Below, piece after piece: positions 8,688-16,687 of a stretch of DNA of 27,548 bases. The number at the start of each line of letters is the position of its first letter. Positions within the stretch are counted from its first letter, which is position 1. The notes beneath the pieces are model-generated. The model did not search any database and was not told where the DNA came from. It was given only the letters and a program-made list of their open reading frames with translations. This DNA comes from Acrasis kona (lineage: Eukaryota; Heterolobosea; Eutetramitea; Acrasida; Acrasidae): assembly GCA_026419775.2 (NCBI GenBank), contig JAOPGA020001547.1, forward strand, positions 1-27,548, read 5' to 3'. A program made the position numbers and the translations under genes.

Positions 8688-9827
8688 ATGATGAAAACAA
8701 CCATTGCTCTATCTCTCCTTGTGCTCACCATATTTGCACAGACAATCATTAAAAGCAACCAAGATATTGTTGTTTCTACCTCACAGTATGGAACAAGCTG
8801 CACAAATTCGACTGAATACGATTTTCGATTCACCAATTACTTCCCAATCTACTACACCGCCGAGTTCCCGATATCAACAATTAAGAGTGGCTCTTCAGTC
8901 AAGTTAAATGTGGCACCAAGCTCATGCGTCGGAGGTCAATACGTTCAATTAACAATTAGAACCTTTGAGCCAAACTATAGTTTCTCAGAATCACAGGTCG
9001 TAGAAACATCTACAAGAGATCCAAGCAAAGGACCTTTCGGTATCTCCTGCACCTTAGCCTCTTCGACAGGTGAATTAACTTCAACCGTCAAGTTTGATGC
9101 AAACTGTGCCCAAGTTGGTTCAGTTGATGTTACAAGTCTTGTCGATGCTGCACGTAATGCAGGCAATAACAACCTTGTTCTACAGTTTGGAATCAGTCTT
9201 TCAGACTATAACAATGCTGTGTTCTGTTACACAAACAACAACGTAGATGGTACAGTATGTAGTGTCACTTTACAGTCATCGACTTCACCAGTATCAAGTT
9301 CCTTCTCATTAGAAGTCCAGTCAGGTTCCACAACAGCAGCCCCAACCACTACCTCTGCTCCAGCCACTACTGAATCGTCTAGTTCCGAACCTACTACTGT
9401 TCTCCCCATTTGCCTACCAACTCCAATCGACACTAACTTGAGTGGCGATAATAACGCGTCCCCTGCAAGAAGAACACAAACATCAAGCTCATGCAACGCC
9501 AATTTGAGCGGCAATAACAATGCGTCCCCAGCAAGGTGGTTGCGCAGTGCTGTCTGCTCCGGTAAAGGAGGTTGTGTAAATGGAGCGTGTGTATGTAATG
9601 TCGGATTTAGAGGAGAGAATTGCGAAGAACAATTTTGCATTCCTGCGACATCTTCACCTACAAATGTACCAACCACTACAAGACCAATTACTACCACTAC
9701 TTCAGTCACAAAGGCACCAACCCAAAATGAATCGGGTGAGAACAATGCAAGAGAATCAAATAGTGCTGGACGTGCCTCAGGAGTCATTTGCCTAATTATT
9801 GCAACTTTGGTTTGTGTGATGATGTAA
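8688..9827 (+). CDS. Secreted/surface protein with EGF-like module and Thr/Ser-rich stalk
   Basis: 379 aa, no intron. It starts with a signal peptide (MMKTTIALSLLVLTIFAQ). Residues 25-210 are a beta-rich domain with paired Cys and a VDVTSLVDAA...NLVLQFGI segment resembling DNRLRE/CBM96-type folds; this assignment is tentative. A Thr/Ser/Pro-rich linker (about 210-240) resembles an O-glycosylated stalk. Next come two copies, 22 residues apart, of a NLSG-(D/N)-NNASPAR motif, and then an EGF-like module near 288-317 (CSGKGGCVNGACVCNVGF). A second Thr-rich stalk follows. The chain ends in a short hydrophobic tail (VICLIIATLVCVMM) with no cytosolic residues, which fits a GPI-anchor signal. Cell-surface adhesion is inference. 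Confidence 0.85.
   Translation: MMKTTIALSLLVLTIFAQTIIKSNQDIVVSTSQYGTSCTNSTEYDFRFTNYFPIYYTAEFPISTIKSGSSVKLNVAPSSCVGGQYVQLTIRTFEPNYSFSESQVVETSTRDPSKGPFGISCTLASSTGELTSTVKFDANCAQVGSVDVTSLVDAARNAGNNNLVLQFGISLSDYNNAVFCYTNNNVDGTVCSVTLQSSTSPVSSSFSLEVQSGSTTAAPTTTSAPATTESSSSEPTTVLPICLPTPIDTNLSGDNNASPARRTQTSSSCNANLSGNNNASPARWLRSAVCSGKGGCVNGACVCNVGFRGENCEEQFCIPATSSPTNVPTTTRPITTTTSVTKAPTQNESGENNARESNSAGRASGVICLIIATLVCVMM
9438..9535 (+). repeat. Two 33-nt repeat units 63 nt apart, coding NLSG-x-NNASPAR
   Basis: Two near-identical stretches (about 9438-9469 and 9504-9535) each encode LSG-(D/N)-NNASPAR. They differ mostly at third codon positions, so selection appears to keep the peptide. Confidence 0.7.
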
Positions 9828-9832
9828 ATAAA
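9827..9832 (+). terminator. Poly(A) signal overlapping the stop codon
   Basis: AATAAA begins at the last A of the TAA stop (9825-9827) of the EGF-type gene. Confidence 0.55.
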
Positions 9833-9935
9833 ACGAACACATTTTTTAAAAAAATTGAAGAAAGCCATGTTCTTATTCACTGTTACTTATTAACTTTTTT
9901 TAATATTATTATTTATACACCTCTACTCTCCATTA

Positions 9936-10243
9936 GTTCATAAATGAGCCCGGAGAACATTTTGAAACTCCGAATGCAGATGGAACCGTTGTATTTGAAA
10001 TTTAAACCTTCGATTTGGATAGGAATAAATTCTGCGTATTGGATGTGGAGATAGATAAAAGTCATAAAACAAAAAATGCTAGAACTTTTGAGTCTTATGT
10101 TGGAATGCGCCTTTGGGGCACTCTTAATTGCTGATAATATTCACAAGATAAATAATCCAGAAGAAGAGAACAAGAAGCTTGAACAAGAGAAGTTAATAAA
10201 GGGTTACCATAATGGACCTGTACTCACGCTGAGAGAGAGGTAA
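9936..10243 (+). pseudogene. Decayed coding fragment, family unknown
   Basis: Coding-like sequence runs across two frames. From about 9938 one frame reads EPGEHFETPNADGTVVFEI, meets a TAA, then continues with TFDLDRNKFCVLDVEI and ends near 10131. The neighbouring frame then continues AFGALLIADNIHKINNPEEE and ends GYHNGPVLTLRER at 10243. An intact 55-codon ORF (10076-10243) covers only the last part. An acceptor-like tract ending in CATTAG lies just upstream (9930-9935), and an AATAAA lies at 10271. The DLDRNKFCVLDVEIDK stretch faintly resembles a C2-domain strand pair, which is weak. A short real gene with unseen introns is the alternative. Confidence 0.4.
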
Positions 10244-10270
10244 TATGTATATGTTGCGAATATAATGTAA

Positions 10271-10276
10271 AATAAA
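10271..10276 (+). terminator. Poly(A) signal of the decayed fragment
   Basis: AATAAA 27 nt after the stop at 10243, consistent with the 3' end of a former or short gene. Confidence 0.3.
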
Positions 10277-10310
10277 CTACTGATTTAAATCAAGATACGA
10301 TTGTATCACG

Positions 10311-10468
10311 CGCTCACTTTTCAATGCTGACTAACCGTGGTAGTTTGACTTTAATATAGAGTACGAGTAGCGAATCCAGTAGGGCAACTTGCCCAGATTG
10401 CATTTTAATTCGAAAAAAGTAACGTGTTGGTGGATGTCGACGTGTAACAACATCAAACAAATTGAGCT
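10311..10468 (-). repeat. Diverged duplicate, copy A
   Basis: Shares an ordered series of blocks with copy B (10941-11175): GCTCACTTTTCA at the left, a CAGTA-x-G-x-CAACTTG-like block in the middle, AATTCGA-AAA, and ACATC-x-AA-x-AAATTGAGCT at the right (10450-10468). On the - strand one frame reads QVALLDSLLVLYIKVKL, similar to copy B's QVVLLEKILLFPSVHLKVTV. This suggests a degenerate former coding sequence. The family is not recognised. Confidence 0.45.
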
Positions 10469-10599
10469 TTCGAATATGCCAACACGGAAACTGAAGGTGT
10501 GAAGACGGAAAACACAAAATATACATACACTAGCAAATGGCTTAAACATTCAAAAACATAATCACATTAATTCCAAAGTCTACTGAAAAATAACAAAAC

Positions 10600-10755
10600 A
10601 TGCCAGCTTCACTTTACGCCAATCGTTTTCCAGTACCAATACAAGTGCACAAATTCCCAATAAGGGCGTTTTTAAGATTGGGTAGGCTACCTGGATTCAT
10701 ATGTGGTGAGACAAGTAGTGTCAATAAATTGATATTTATTATTATTACTCTTTAA
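10600..10755 (+). CDS. Tiny ORF, 51 aa, doubtful
   Basis: ATG to TAA, beginning MPASLYANRFPVPIQVHKFP and continuing with an Arg/Leu-rich middle (RAFLRLGRLPGFICG). It has no known domain, and the hydrophobic end (KLIFIIITL) is AT-rich and may be chance. No AATAAA lies shortly after the stop, unlike neighbouring genes. It sits between two decayed duplicate copies. It is kept as a low-confidence candidate only because it is the longest ATG-initiated + frame between 10.25 and 11.3 kb. Confidence 0.15.
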   Translation: MPASLYANRFPVPIQVHKFPIRAFLRLGRLPGFICGETSSVNKLIFIIITL

Positions 10756-10940
10756 CTTTGTTTCCTTTTTCTGTAATCGCGAAAAGTAGATTGCTTGAGT
10801 TCAAGCAGATTTTTACTATTGTCCAATTATAAATGAGTCTTGCTATTTACTTATCCTGATTGTTCGTGTTCATCTTCATCCGGCAACTGATAACAGAGTG
10901 TAGACATGTTCCATTCGCTTTAGTCTCAAATCACACTTTC

Positions 10941-11175
10941 TACGCTCACTTTTCATTTTGTCTAACCATTGTACCGTGACTTTTAAATGTACACTCGGGA
11001 ACAGCAAAATTTTTTCTAGTAAGACAACTTGATTAAGTTGGCTTAGAAATTCGACAAAACAATCCATGAACGGTTGATGTGTACCTCAATTTCAACTTTA
11101 TCGGCCAAGTTAGTATGATTTATTGAACTGGGACATGCTCTCATGACGTGACGTGCACATCGAAGAAATTGAGCT
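10941..11175 (-). repeat. Diverged duplicate, copy B
   Basis: Partner of copy A, about 630 bp downstream in the same orientation. It is longer in its middle by roughly 75 bp. A 63-codon - strand ORF (11067-10876) covers part of it and continues past the shared region with a basic stretch (KMKSERRKCDLRLKRMEHVY). A related frame upstream reads ELNFFDVHVTS, against KLNLFDVVTRR in copy A. No protein family was recognised. A decayed tandem gene pair is the simplest reading. Confidence 0.45.
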
Positions 11176-11483
11176 CAATGCTGAGCCGATATGGAAGCTA
11201 AAACAATAGATTCAGCTTAAAAAGTACTATTCACCAAAATACTATAAAAGTACTCGTCATTTTTCTCGCGGTTTTGGAGATAACCGGATGGTGATATAAT
11301 CTTTACAACGCCCTGAAGGCCGAATTATGTCAAGGAAAGTTTTGCTTGTGTGGACAGATCAAAAAAAGACAACAACATTACACCATGCAGATGAGCCTGA
11401 TAGCTGTTCAAATGGATAAATACAAGTGTATCCCAGCAAAGCTCCGCCACAAAGAGGCAAGACATGCTCAAAAGCAATCAATA
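11176..11483. other. Intergenic stretch upstream of the dsRBD gene
   Basis: No supported gene. A TATAAAAG occurs at 11243-11250 but lies about 240 bp from the next ATG. A 30-codon ORF from 11326 and an in-frame 5' extension of the dsRBD gene (from 11346) are both probably untranslated leader. Confidence 0.4.
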
Positions 11484-12737
11484 ATGGCATCAGACCTCTC
11501 AGACCTCCTTTCTACGACTTCAAGAGTCAATGACATCAACAACTGGAAGTCGCTTCCAACAGATTTGTAAGACATTCGTTTTAATTAGCTCCAACTCATC
11601 CTTACTAGACCACTAGAAAGTGAAAAGTTCGAGGATCTGATGGCTTGGCTTGACATCTACACCAACGAAAAGAGTCTGTCAATGGAGATGGTACAATGCA
11701 TTGTTGAATTACTACTTCAATCAAACATGAGCCCAGACATGGACCAAGAGATTCTTACCAAAGCCGCCAAAATCAAAGCCACCAACAAGAGTCCCGAAGT
11801 AGAAAGACTGCTCTCCCAACTAATTAGCCATTGTGAACAAAGACCTGTTTTCAAGAAGAGGCCCAGAGAACCAGATGTGTCGTACAGTCCACCATCCAAA
11901 TACTCCAGACAAGGTTCGCTAAAGTTACTGGATCTAAATTACGACATTGTTGATTACGCTAAAGATGACAATTTAGTCCACCAGAATACACCAAGCATTC
12001 AAGAGCCAGAAAAAGAGAATAACAAGGAACCTGCACATGTTTTTCAAGGAAAGAAGAAAAATCTCATTACTGTTAATAAATCAAACTTTAAAACGTACGT
12101 AACCCAACGAAACGCAATGGCAGTCTTGTGTAGATACACACAGACACTACCACTACAAAAGATAGCCAAGTATGAGGTCAAGGAGGACAAGATTCATAAA
12201 CAATTCACAGCCAAGGTCAGTCTATACGAAGGAAGCGCCTTCTATGCTACGATCACCTGTTGGAATCCGACGATTGCCAAGGCGTTGGCTGCTCAAGAAC
12301 TTTTACATGAATTAGTGTCAAGAGGTGTGGAAATTGACATTACCGAAAGAATGCTTACCGAACATTTAGAAGCACAAGAGATTATCCAAAGCAAGAAAGC
12401 AGAGGCCAAGAAGAAGAGTAAGAAGGGGTCTCATGACGAGGTCATCATAACCGAAAAAGAAATGTTTAAAATTAACAACTATAATTGTATCAACATTCTG
12501 CGTAGACATTCCATGGGTGCCTACCACGAAGAACCTCTTTTCAAAATGTGCGTGAGCAGAGATGATATCTTTGAGATGACGTGTAAGATTGAAAGTATAA
12601 AGTTGGTCCAATACGCAAGTCACCACTCGGAGTGGCATGTGAAGCGACTATGTGTGATGAGAATGTGTGAAAAGATCTTACAAAAGGAACGTTCAATGAC
12701 TGTTCTAAGATGCGACCTCGAAGATGCAAAGGAATAA
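11484..12737 (+). CDS. Protein with helical N-terminal domain and two dsRBD-like domains
   Basis: Two exons, 11484-11566 and 11609-12737; the 42-bp intron is GTAAGA...ACTAG, and the product is 403 aa. Removing the intron joins ...SLPTD-L-PLESEKFEDL in frame. The ATG at 11484 is chosen because the ORF upstream of it looks non-coding. Residues 30-100 form a helical block (LMAWLDIY...VQCIVELLLQS...SPEVERLLSQLIS) reminiscent of TFIIS N-terminal/LEDGF-type bundles. A basic, Pro/Ser-rich linker follows. Residues 180-266 resemble a double-stranded RNA-binding domain (alpha, three beta strands, then NPTIAKALAAQELLHEL). Residues 313-391 look like a second, degenerate one (CINILRRH...EWHVKRLCVMRMCEKIL). 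The function is likely nuclear RNA binding, which is inference. AATAAA overlaps the stop codon. Confidence 0.7.
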
Positions 12738-12738
12738 A
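12733..12738 (+). terminator. Poly(A) signal overlapping the stop codon
   Basis: GAATAAATT: AATAAA contains the TAA stop (12735-12737) of the dsRBD gene. Confidence 0.5.
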
Positions 12739-12870
12739 TTGTGTGTATTTTTATACCTGAGTGTTTCCGATGATCATCTGTCTGTCAAAAATACCCGATG
12801 TCACAATTATATTGTGTAATATCTCCGGCTATTGATAACCTAATGTTACAATAGTTTTAATAAAGATCTC

Positions 12871-14508
12871 ATGTCTGGGAACGAGATATCACTCACTATA
12901 CCGGACAAGAAGCGGGCTCGTCACATTAATAAGCCGAGTCTCGCATTCCAAAGGGTATTCCGATGCATCCCAGCCTTCGTTATTTTCGGAGGGCCGTTAT
13001 TGTCGATATATTGGTCCTTCTTTAATATACATTATTACTTCATATTTGCTGTCGGGTTCTGTATATTTCAACTCTACTACTCATGCTACATTGGATATTA
13101 TGCGTACAATTGTATTTCTAATGCTAGAGAGAATAATAGCAAGGATTGGAGGCAGGAGTACGAGAACTACAAAAAACAAAACAAAGACCAAGCTGTGCTA
13201 CAGTGGGATGACATTGTTCATTATGTAATTATTACTGCCTACAAGGAAAATGTTTCAATTCTAAACGATACACTAAACGCTATTGCGGAATCCTCCATCG
13301 CCCATCAAATCATTCCTGTACTTGGTATGGAACAGAGAGAAGAAGGTTGTGACGAAAAAGCAAGTGCGCTAGTCCAGAAATTTCAATCAAAGTTCAAAGG
13401 CATGCTTTACACAGTACATCCTAAAGGTATACCCGGAGAGATGGCAGGGAAAAGCAGCAATTCGAATTGGACGTACAGGACCGGAGTGGTGCCGGACATT
13501 AACAAGAGAGGCTTAGAGACTGATAATGTTGTAGTGTCCATTTGTGATGCAGACTCACTTTATAATGTTAAACATTTTGATGTTCTGACTTTCAAGTATT
13601 GTACTTTACCTAACAGACATTCATTAGCGTACCAGGGACCCATGGTCAACTTTGCCAATGTGGAATCTGTACCTGCCGTCATACGTTTGATGAGTGTTGT
13701 GATTAGTATGCATGAATTGAGTCATGTGTACAATTGTAAAAATAATCAAATCTTTCCATTCTCTACCTATAGCTACTCCTACCGCATGATTAAAGATAAC
13801 GACGGTTGGGATCCAGATTTTGTTGCGGAAGACTGGCATCAATTCCTTAAATTGTACTTTAACACGGGTGGTCAAGTGTCATTGGAAGCTCTTCCATACC
13901 CTATTGTGTGTTACTCCGTTGAAAGCGACAGCTTCTGGTCAAGCATCAAGGAACGTTTTGAACAAGCAAAGAGACATGCGATCGCATTACAAGAGGTTGT
14001 GTATATCTTTACCCGATGTATGAACATTATAACAGGACATAGCACTGGACCAGCACCAAAGATTGCAGGAACATTAAGTGTCTTCACAAAAACAATTTTC
14101 CCTCACATGATTGCAACTTATCATTTATTCTTATTAGGATATTCCTTCTTTGTGTTTCAAATGTACTTTTGGATACCTCATTGGGTGAATCCTGATGACT
14201 CTGCCATTGTGAATACTTTCTGGGCCATTGCATTCAACCTGGTCAACTTTTTGAGCGCTATTACATTGTTCGTTATGAGTCTGAACACTCACCGTATGAT
14301 CAACTACATTAAGAATGAGGACGGAAGGTGGTGGAGGCCTGTTATATTCCTCATAGAGTGGTTGCTGTTCGCTCCAATCGGTAACTTTTTGTTCACCTTC
14401 ATACCAACATTCATTGCCGCATCAAGACTTGTATGGAAGGACATGTTAGATTTTGAGTATGTGTGTGCAGCCAAACCAGAATCAGAAATAGAAGTGGTTG
14501 TTGATTAA
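12871..14508 (+). CDS. Polytopic membrane glycosyltransferase, GT2-like
   Basis: 545 aa, no intron. Two N-terminal membrane helices (about 29-85) are followed by a large cytosolic catalytic region. A GT2-style start (HYVIITAYKENVSILNDTL) precedes CDADS near residue 225, the DxD-type nucleotide-sugar/metal site. Next come WDPDFVAEDWH near 320 (the ED catalytic-base motif) and FEQAKRHA near 365, in the place of the QxxRW box, with His instead of Trp. Three or four C-terminal helices (about 405-522) complete a synthase-like layout as in cellulose/chitin/hyaluronan-type GT2 proteins. Donor and product cannot be told from the sequence. The 3' end is only 12 bp from the stop of the convergent FAM114-like gene. 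Confidence 0.85.
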   Translation: MSGNEISLTIPDKKRARHINKPSLAFQRVFRCIPAFVIFGGPLLSIYWSFFNIHYYFIFAVGFCIFQLYYSCYIGYYAYNCISNARENNSKDWRQEYENYKKQNKDQAVLQWDDIVHYVIITAYKENVSILNDTLNAIAESSIAHQIIPVLGMEQREEGCDEKASALVQKFQSKFKGMLYTVHPKGIPGEMAGKSSNSNWTYRTGVVPDINKRGLETDNVVVSICDADSLYNVKHFDVLTFKYCTLPNRHSLAYQGPMVNFANVESVPAVIRLMSVVISMHELSHVYNCKNNQIFPFSTYSYSYRMIKDNDGWDPDFVAEDWHQFLKLYFNTGGQVSLEALPYPIVCYSVESDSFWSSIKERFEQAKRHAIALQEVVYIFTRCMNIITGHSTGPAPKIAGTLSVFTKTIFPHMIATYHLFLLGYSFFVFQMYFWIPHWVNPDDSAIVNTFWAIAFNLVNFLSAITLFVMSLNTHRMINYIKNEDGRWWRPVIFLIEWLLFAPIGNFLFTFIPTFIAASRLVWKDMLDFEYVCAAKPESEIEVVVD

Positions 14509-14520
14509 AAAATTTTCATT

Positions 14521-16033
14521 TTACAATTTTTTTGTAGCCTTGTACTTGAGGATTGTATTGAAACTCTTTTGAGCACCCAACACCACGCTAAGAGCCTTAT
14601 CTGCTTGCATGATAAGTTGCGTACAAACACTAACCGTCCTCTCATCTAATTTCTTCTTCAACTCTGAGTTGGCCGGATCAGCAGTTAATGTCTTGCTTAA
14701 AAGTGCATTCACCTTTTGAGTGGTGCTTGAAAAGTTTTCCGAAACCTTAACTAATCTCCTCGTTACTAGTGTCACATATTGTTGAATGAGTGATCCGACG
14801 ACTTGATGGTCAAAGTCAGGTGTTTCGTTATCTGAACTGTTCTCTTCAGCAATTTGTAGCAACTGTTAATGTTAACAATATGGGTCATGATGTAAAACTT
14901 ACGTGAAGTGCTGCTTGTGCTGAAATCTTTGCTAATGTTCTGTAACCTTCGGCTTTGCTCTTTTCGGTTAGCATCAACGTTGCTGTGAACACATCTTGAA
15001 TGTCAGCGTTTGACGTGGACAACACCTCAAAGTTTTCAACCAGACCTGCTGCTGCCTTTTCACCTCCTGCTACAATCTCATCAAGTTCTTGACCTCTTTT
15101 GGATTGTTGGATCTCTTCGCTGACTTGTGCATCATTTGCACCTATGGTGGAAACCTTTGACACATCTAACAATTCATCAATCTTTTCAAACAGTTCAGAC
15201 AATTGATCTCTTTGTTCTTCGCTCAAGTTTTGTAAAAGTTCTTCAAGCTTGACCTCGCTTCCTTTGGCAATGCTTTGAATGTCGTGTATTCTTTTAAGGC
15301 CCTCAAATTCAATAAAAAGTTCCTTGAAACTGACGTAGATCTTGATTGTGCTTGCTTCGTCTTCGTCGGGTGACTACAAACGTAAAGTTGATGGGTTGAA
15401 AAAATTATAAAACTAACGTCAGCAAATACATATAACGCAGCACCCTTTACACTGTCTGCGACTTGATCAAACACCTTTGAATTGTGAATGCTTAGGATAT
15501 ATGTTATCGTTACCTTTAAAGTTAAATTTTTTGTTGAGGAGGCAGCGTCTTTAACATATTTCAATTCCTCAGTGTCAGTTACAATGCTTCTTCCCTTCAA
15601 ATATACATCATCTAGGAACTTAAAGACTTTCTGCTCTGCTCCCTCAAAAGTTTTCATGAGGCTCTGTCAATTAGAGAATTATACCAAGTATTTTTCTTAC
15701 TGGAGACTCAACAGTCTCTTCTGTGGTTTCCTGCTGGCTACTTGTGTCCACTGTGGTAACTTCTTCTTTTTCCGCAGCCTCCAATCTCTTGTCTAATGCG
15801 ACCTCTACTTGATCGATTTCCTCTTCAACAAACTTTTGGATGCTTGATCCTAATTTATTTGTGGAATCCTCAACTACTCTCACAACACTTGTTGCTGCTT
15901 TAGCGAACCAACTTCCCCAAGATGACTCCTCCTCTTGAAGAGGCTCTGGTGCTGGTTCTACTTGAACAGGTTGGGCCTCAGGCGCCACATCTGCGCTTTC
16001 CACTTTGATGTCATCGTTCGTGACTTCCACCAT
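14521..16033 (-). CDS. FAM114 (NOXP20/DUF719)-like protein
   Basis: Five exons on the - strand: 16033-15701, 15663-15514, 15474-15418 (57 bp, 19 codons), 15373-14903 and 14862-14521. The introns are 37, 39, 44 and 40 bp, and the product is 450 aa. The N-terminus is acidic and Pro/Glu-rich. WGSWFAKAATSVV then matches the WG-SWG segment of FAM114A proteins. The middle has a FKELFIEFEGLKRIHDIQSI block, matching FAM114's FDEYQGLSHLEALEIL. The C-terminal helices (TLAKISAQAALH, and SENFSSTTQKVNALL ending in LGAQKSFNTILKYKATKKL) follow the family order. FAM114A proteins associate with Rab2 at the Golgi; that role here is inference. The similarity was recognised by eye and is moderate. Confidence 0.7.
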
Positions 16034-16687
16034 TTTCTTTTTTGTTGTAATTCCTATTGATCACCAAACCTGTGGGTAACTGCTCGGCATTCCGCGTGAT
16101 GTTAGGGCTCACATAATTAATACCAACCAAAAACGATTATATTCAGATATAAAGCAGTCTTAGAGGGCTTTTAAAAAAGCAATACTAACTGACTATTCAA
16201 GATATGACGGAATGTTATTATTGGAACTCTTTAAGGTACAAATTAATCACATCATCAGCAATGATTGTATTCAATTATAATAAGACGACTAAAACAACTA
16301 ATGCACCCACTAAAAAAATCATCTACATTATCCCATCCAAAACCCACACCTCGGCACTAATTCACTTGCTGAGGGATTGATTTAATTACACCAAGAATAT
16401 CGAATTATGAAAAACACTTCACAAGTTGAACATCACAGAAAATTCAAATCTATTCAGCAAACAAATCAAAAAATATAGCTCCGAGACTGATAGGGATTCA
16501 ATTCACACTACAGTAAACCAAAACAACAAAAACTCATTTTAATGTAAATGAACAAATTTCAATATTAAATAACACAGTTATTAATAAAATTTTCTTTTTT
16601 TGCAGAATTTATTTGACGTTCGATGACAGTCAGTTCTATTTTTGACTGAAATAAACCAGCTCATTATTCCTCAAAACCCCACAACAC
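16034..16687. other. Divergent intergenic region between FAM114-like and RGS-START genes
   Basis: 654 bp without a supported ORF. Near the + gene lies a poly-pyrimidine tract ending TTTTTTTGCAG at about 16605, a good splice acceptor. With a GTAAAT donor near 16543 it could mark a roughly 62-bp 5' UTR intron. An inverted repeat CAGTCA/TGACTG (16627-16632 and 16643-16648) lies 40-61 bp before the ATG. Otherwise it is plain AT-rich sequence. Confidence 0.4.

Noticed and set aside
9227-9880. 217-codon - strand ORF
   Set aside because: It is an antisense shadow of the EGF-type gene. Its Val/Gly-rich composition mirrors the Thr-rich stalk.
11326-11418. Short stretch coding VWTDQ, like the last residues of the fluoride channel
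   Set aside because: Only about 20 bases match and the surrounding sequence does not, so it is too short to claim a duplicated FEX fragment.
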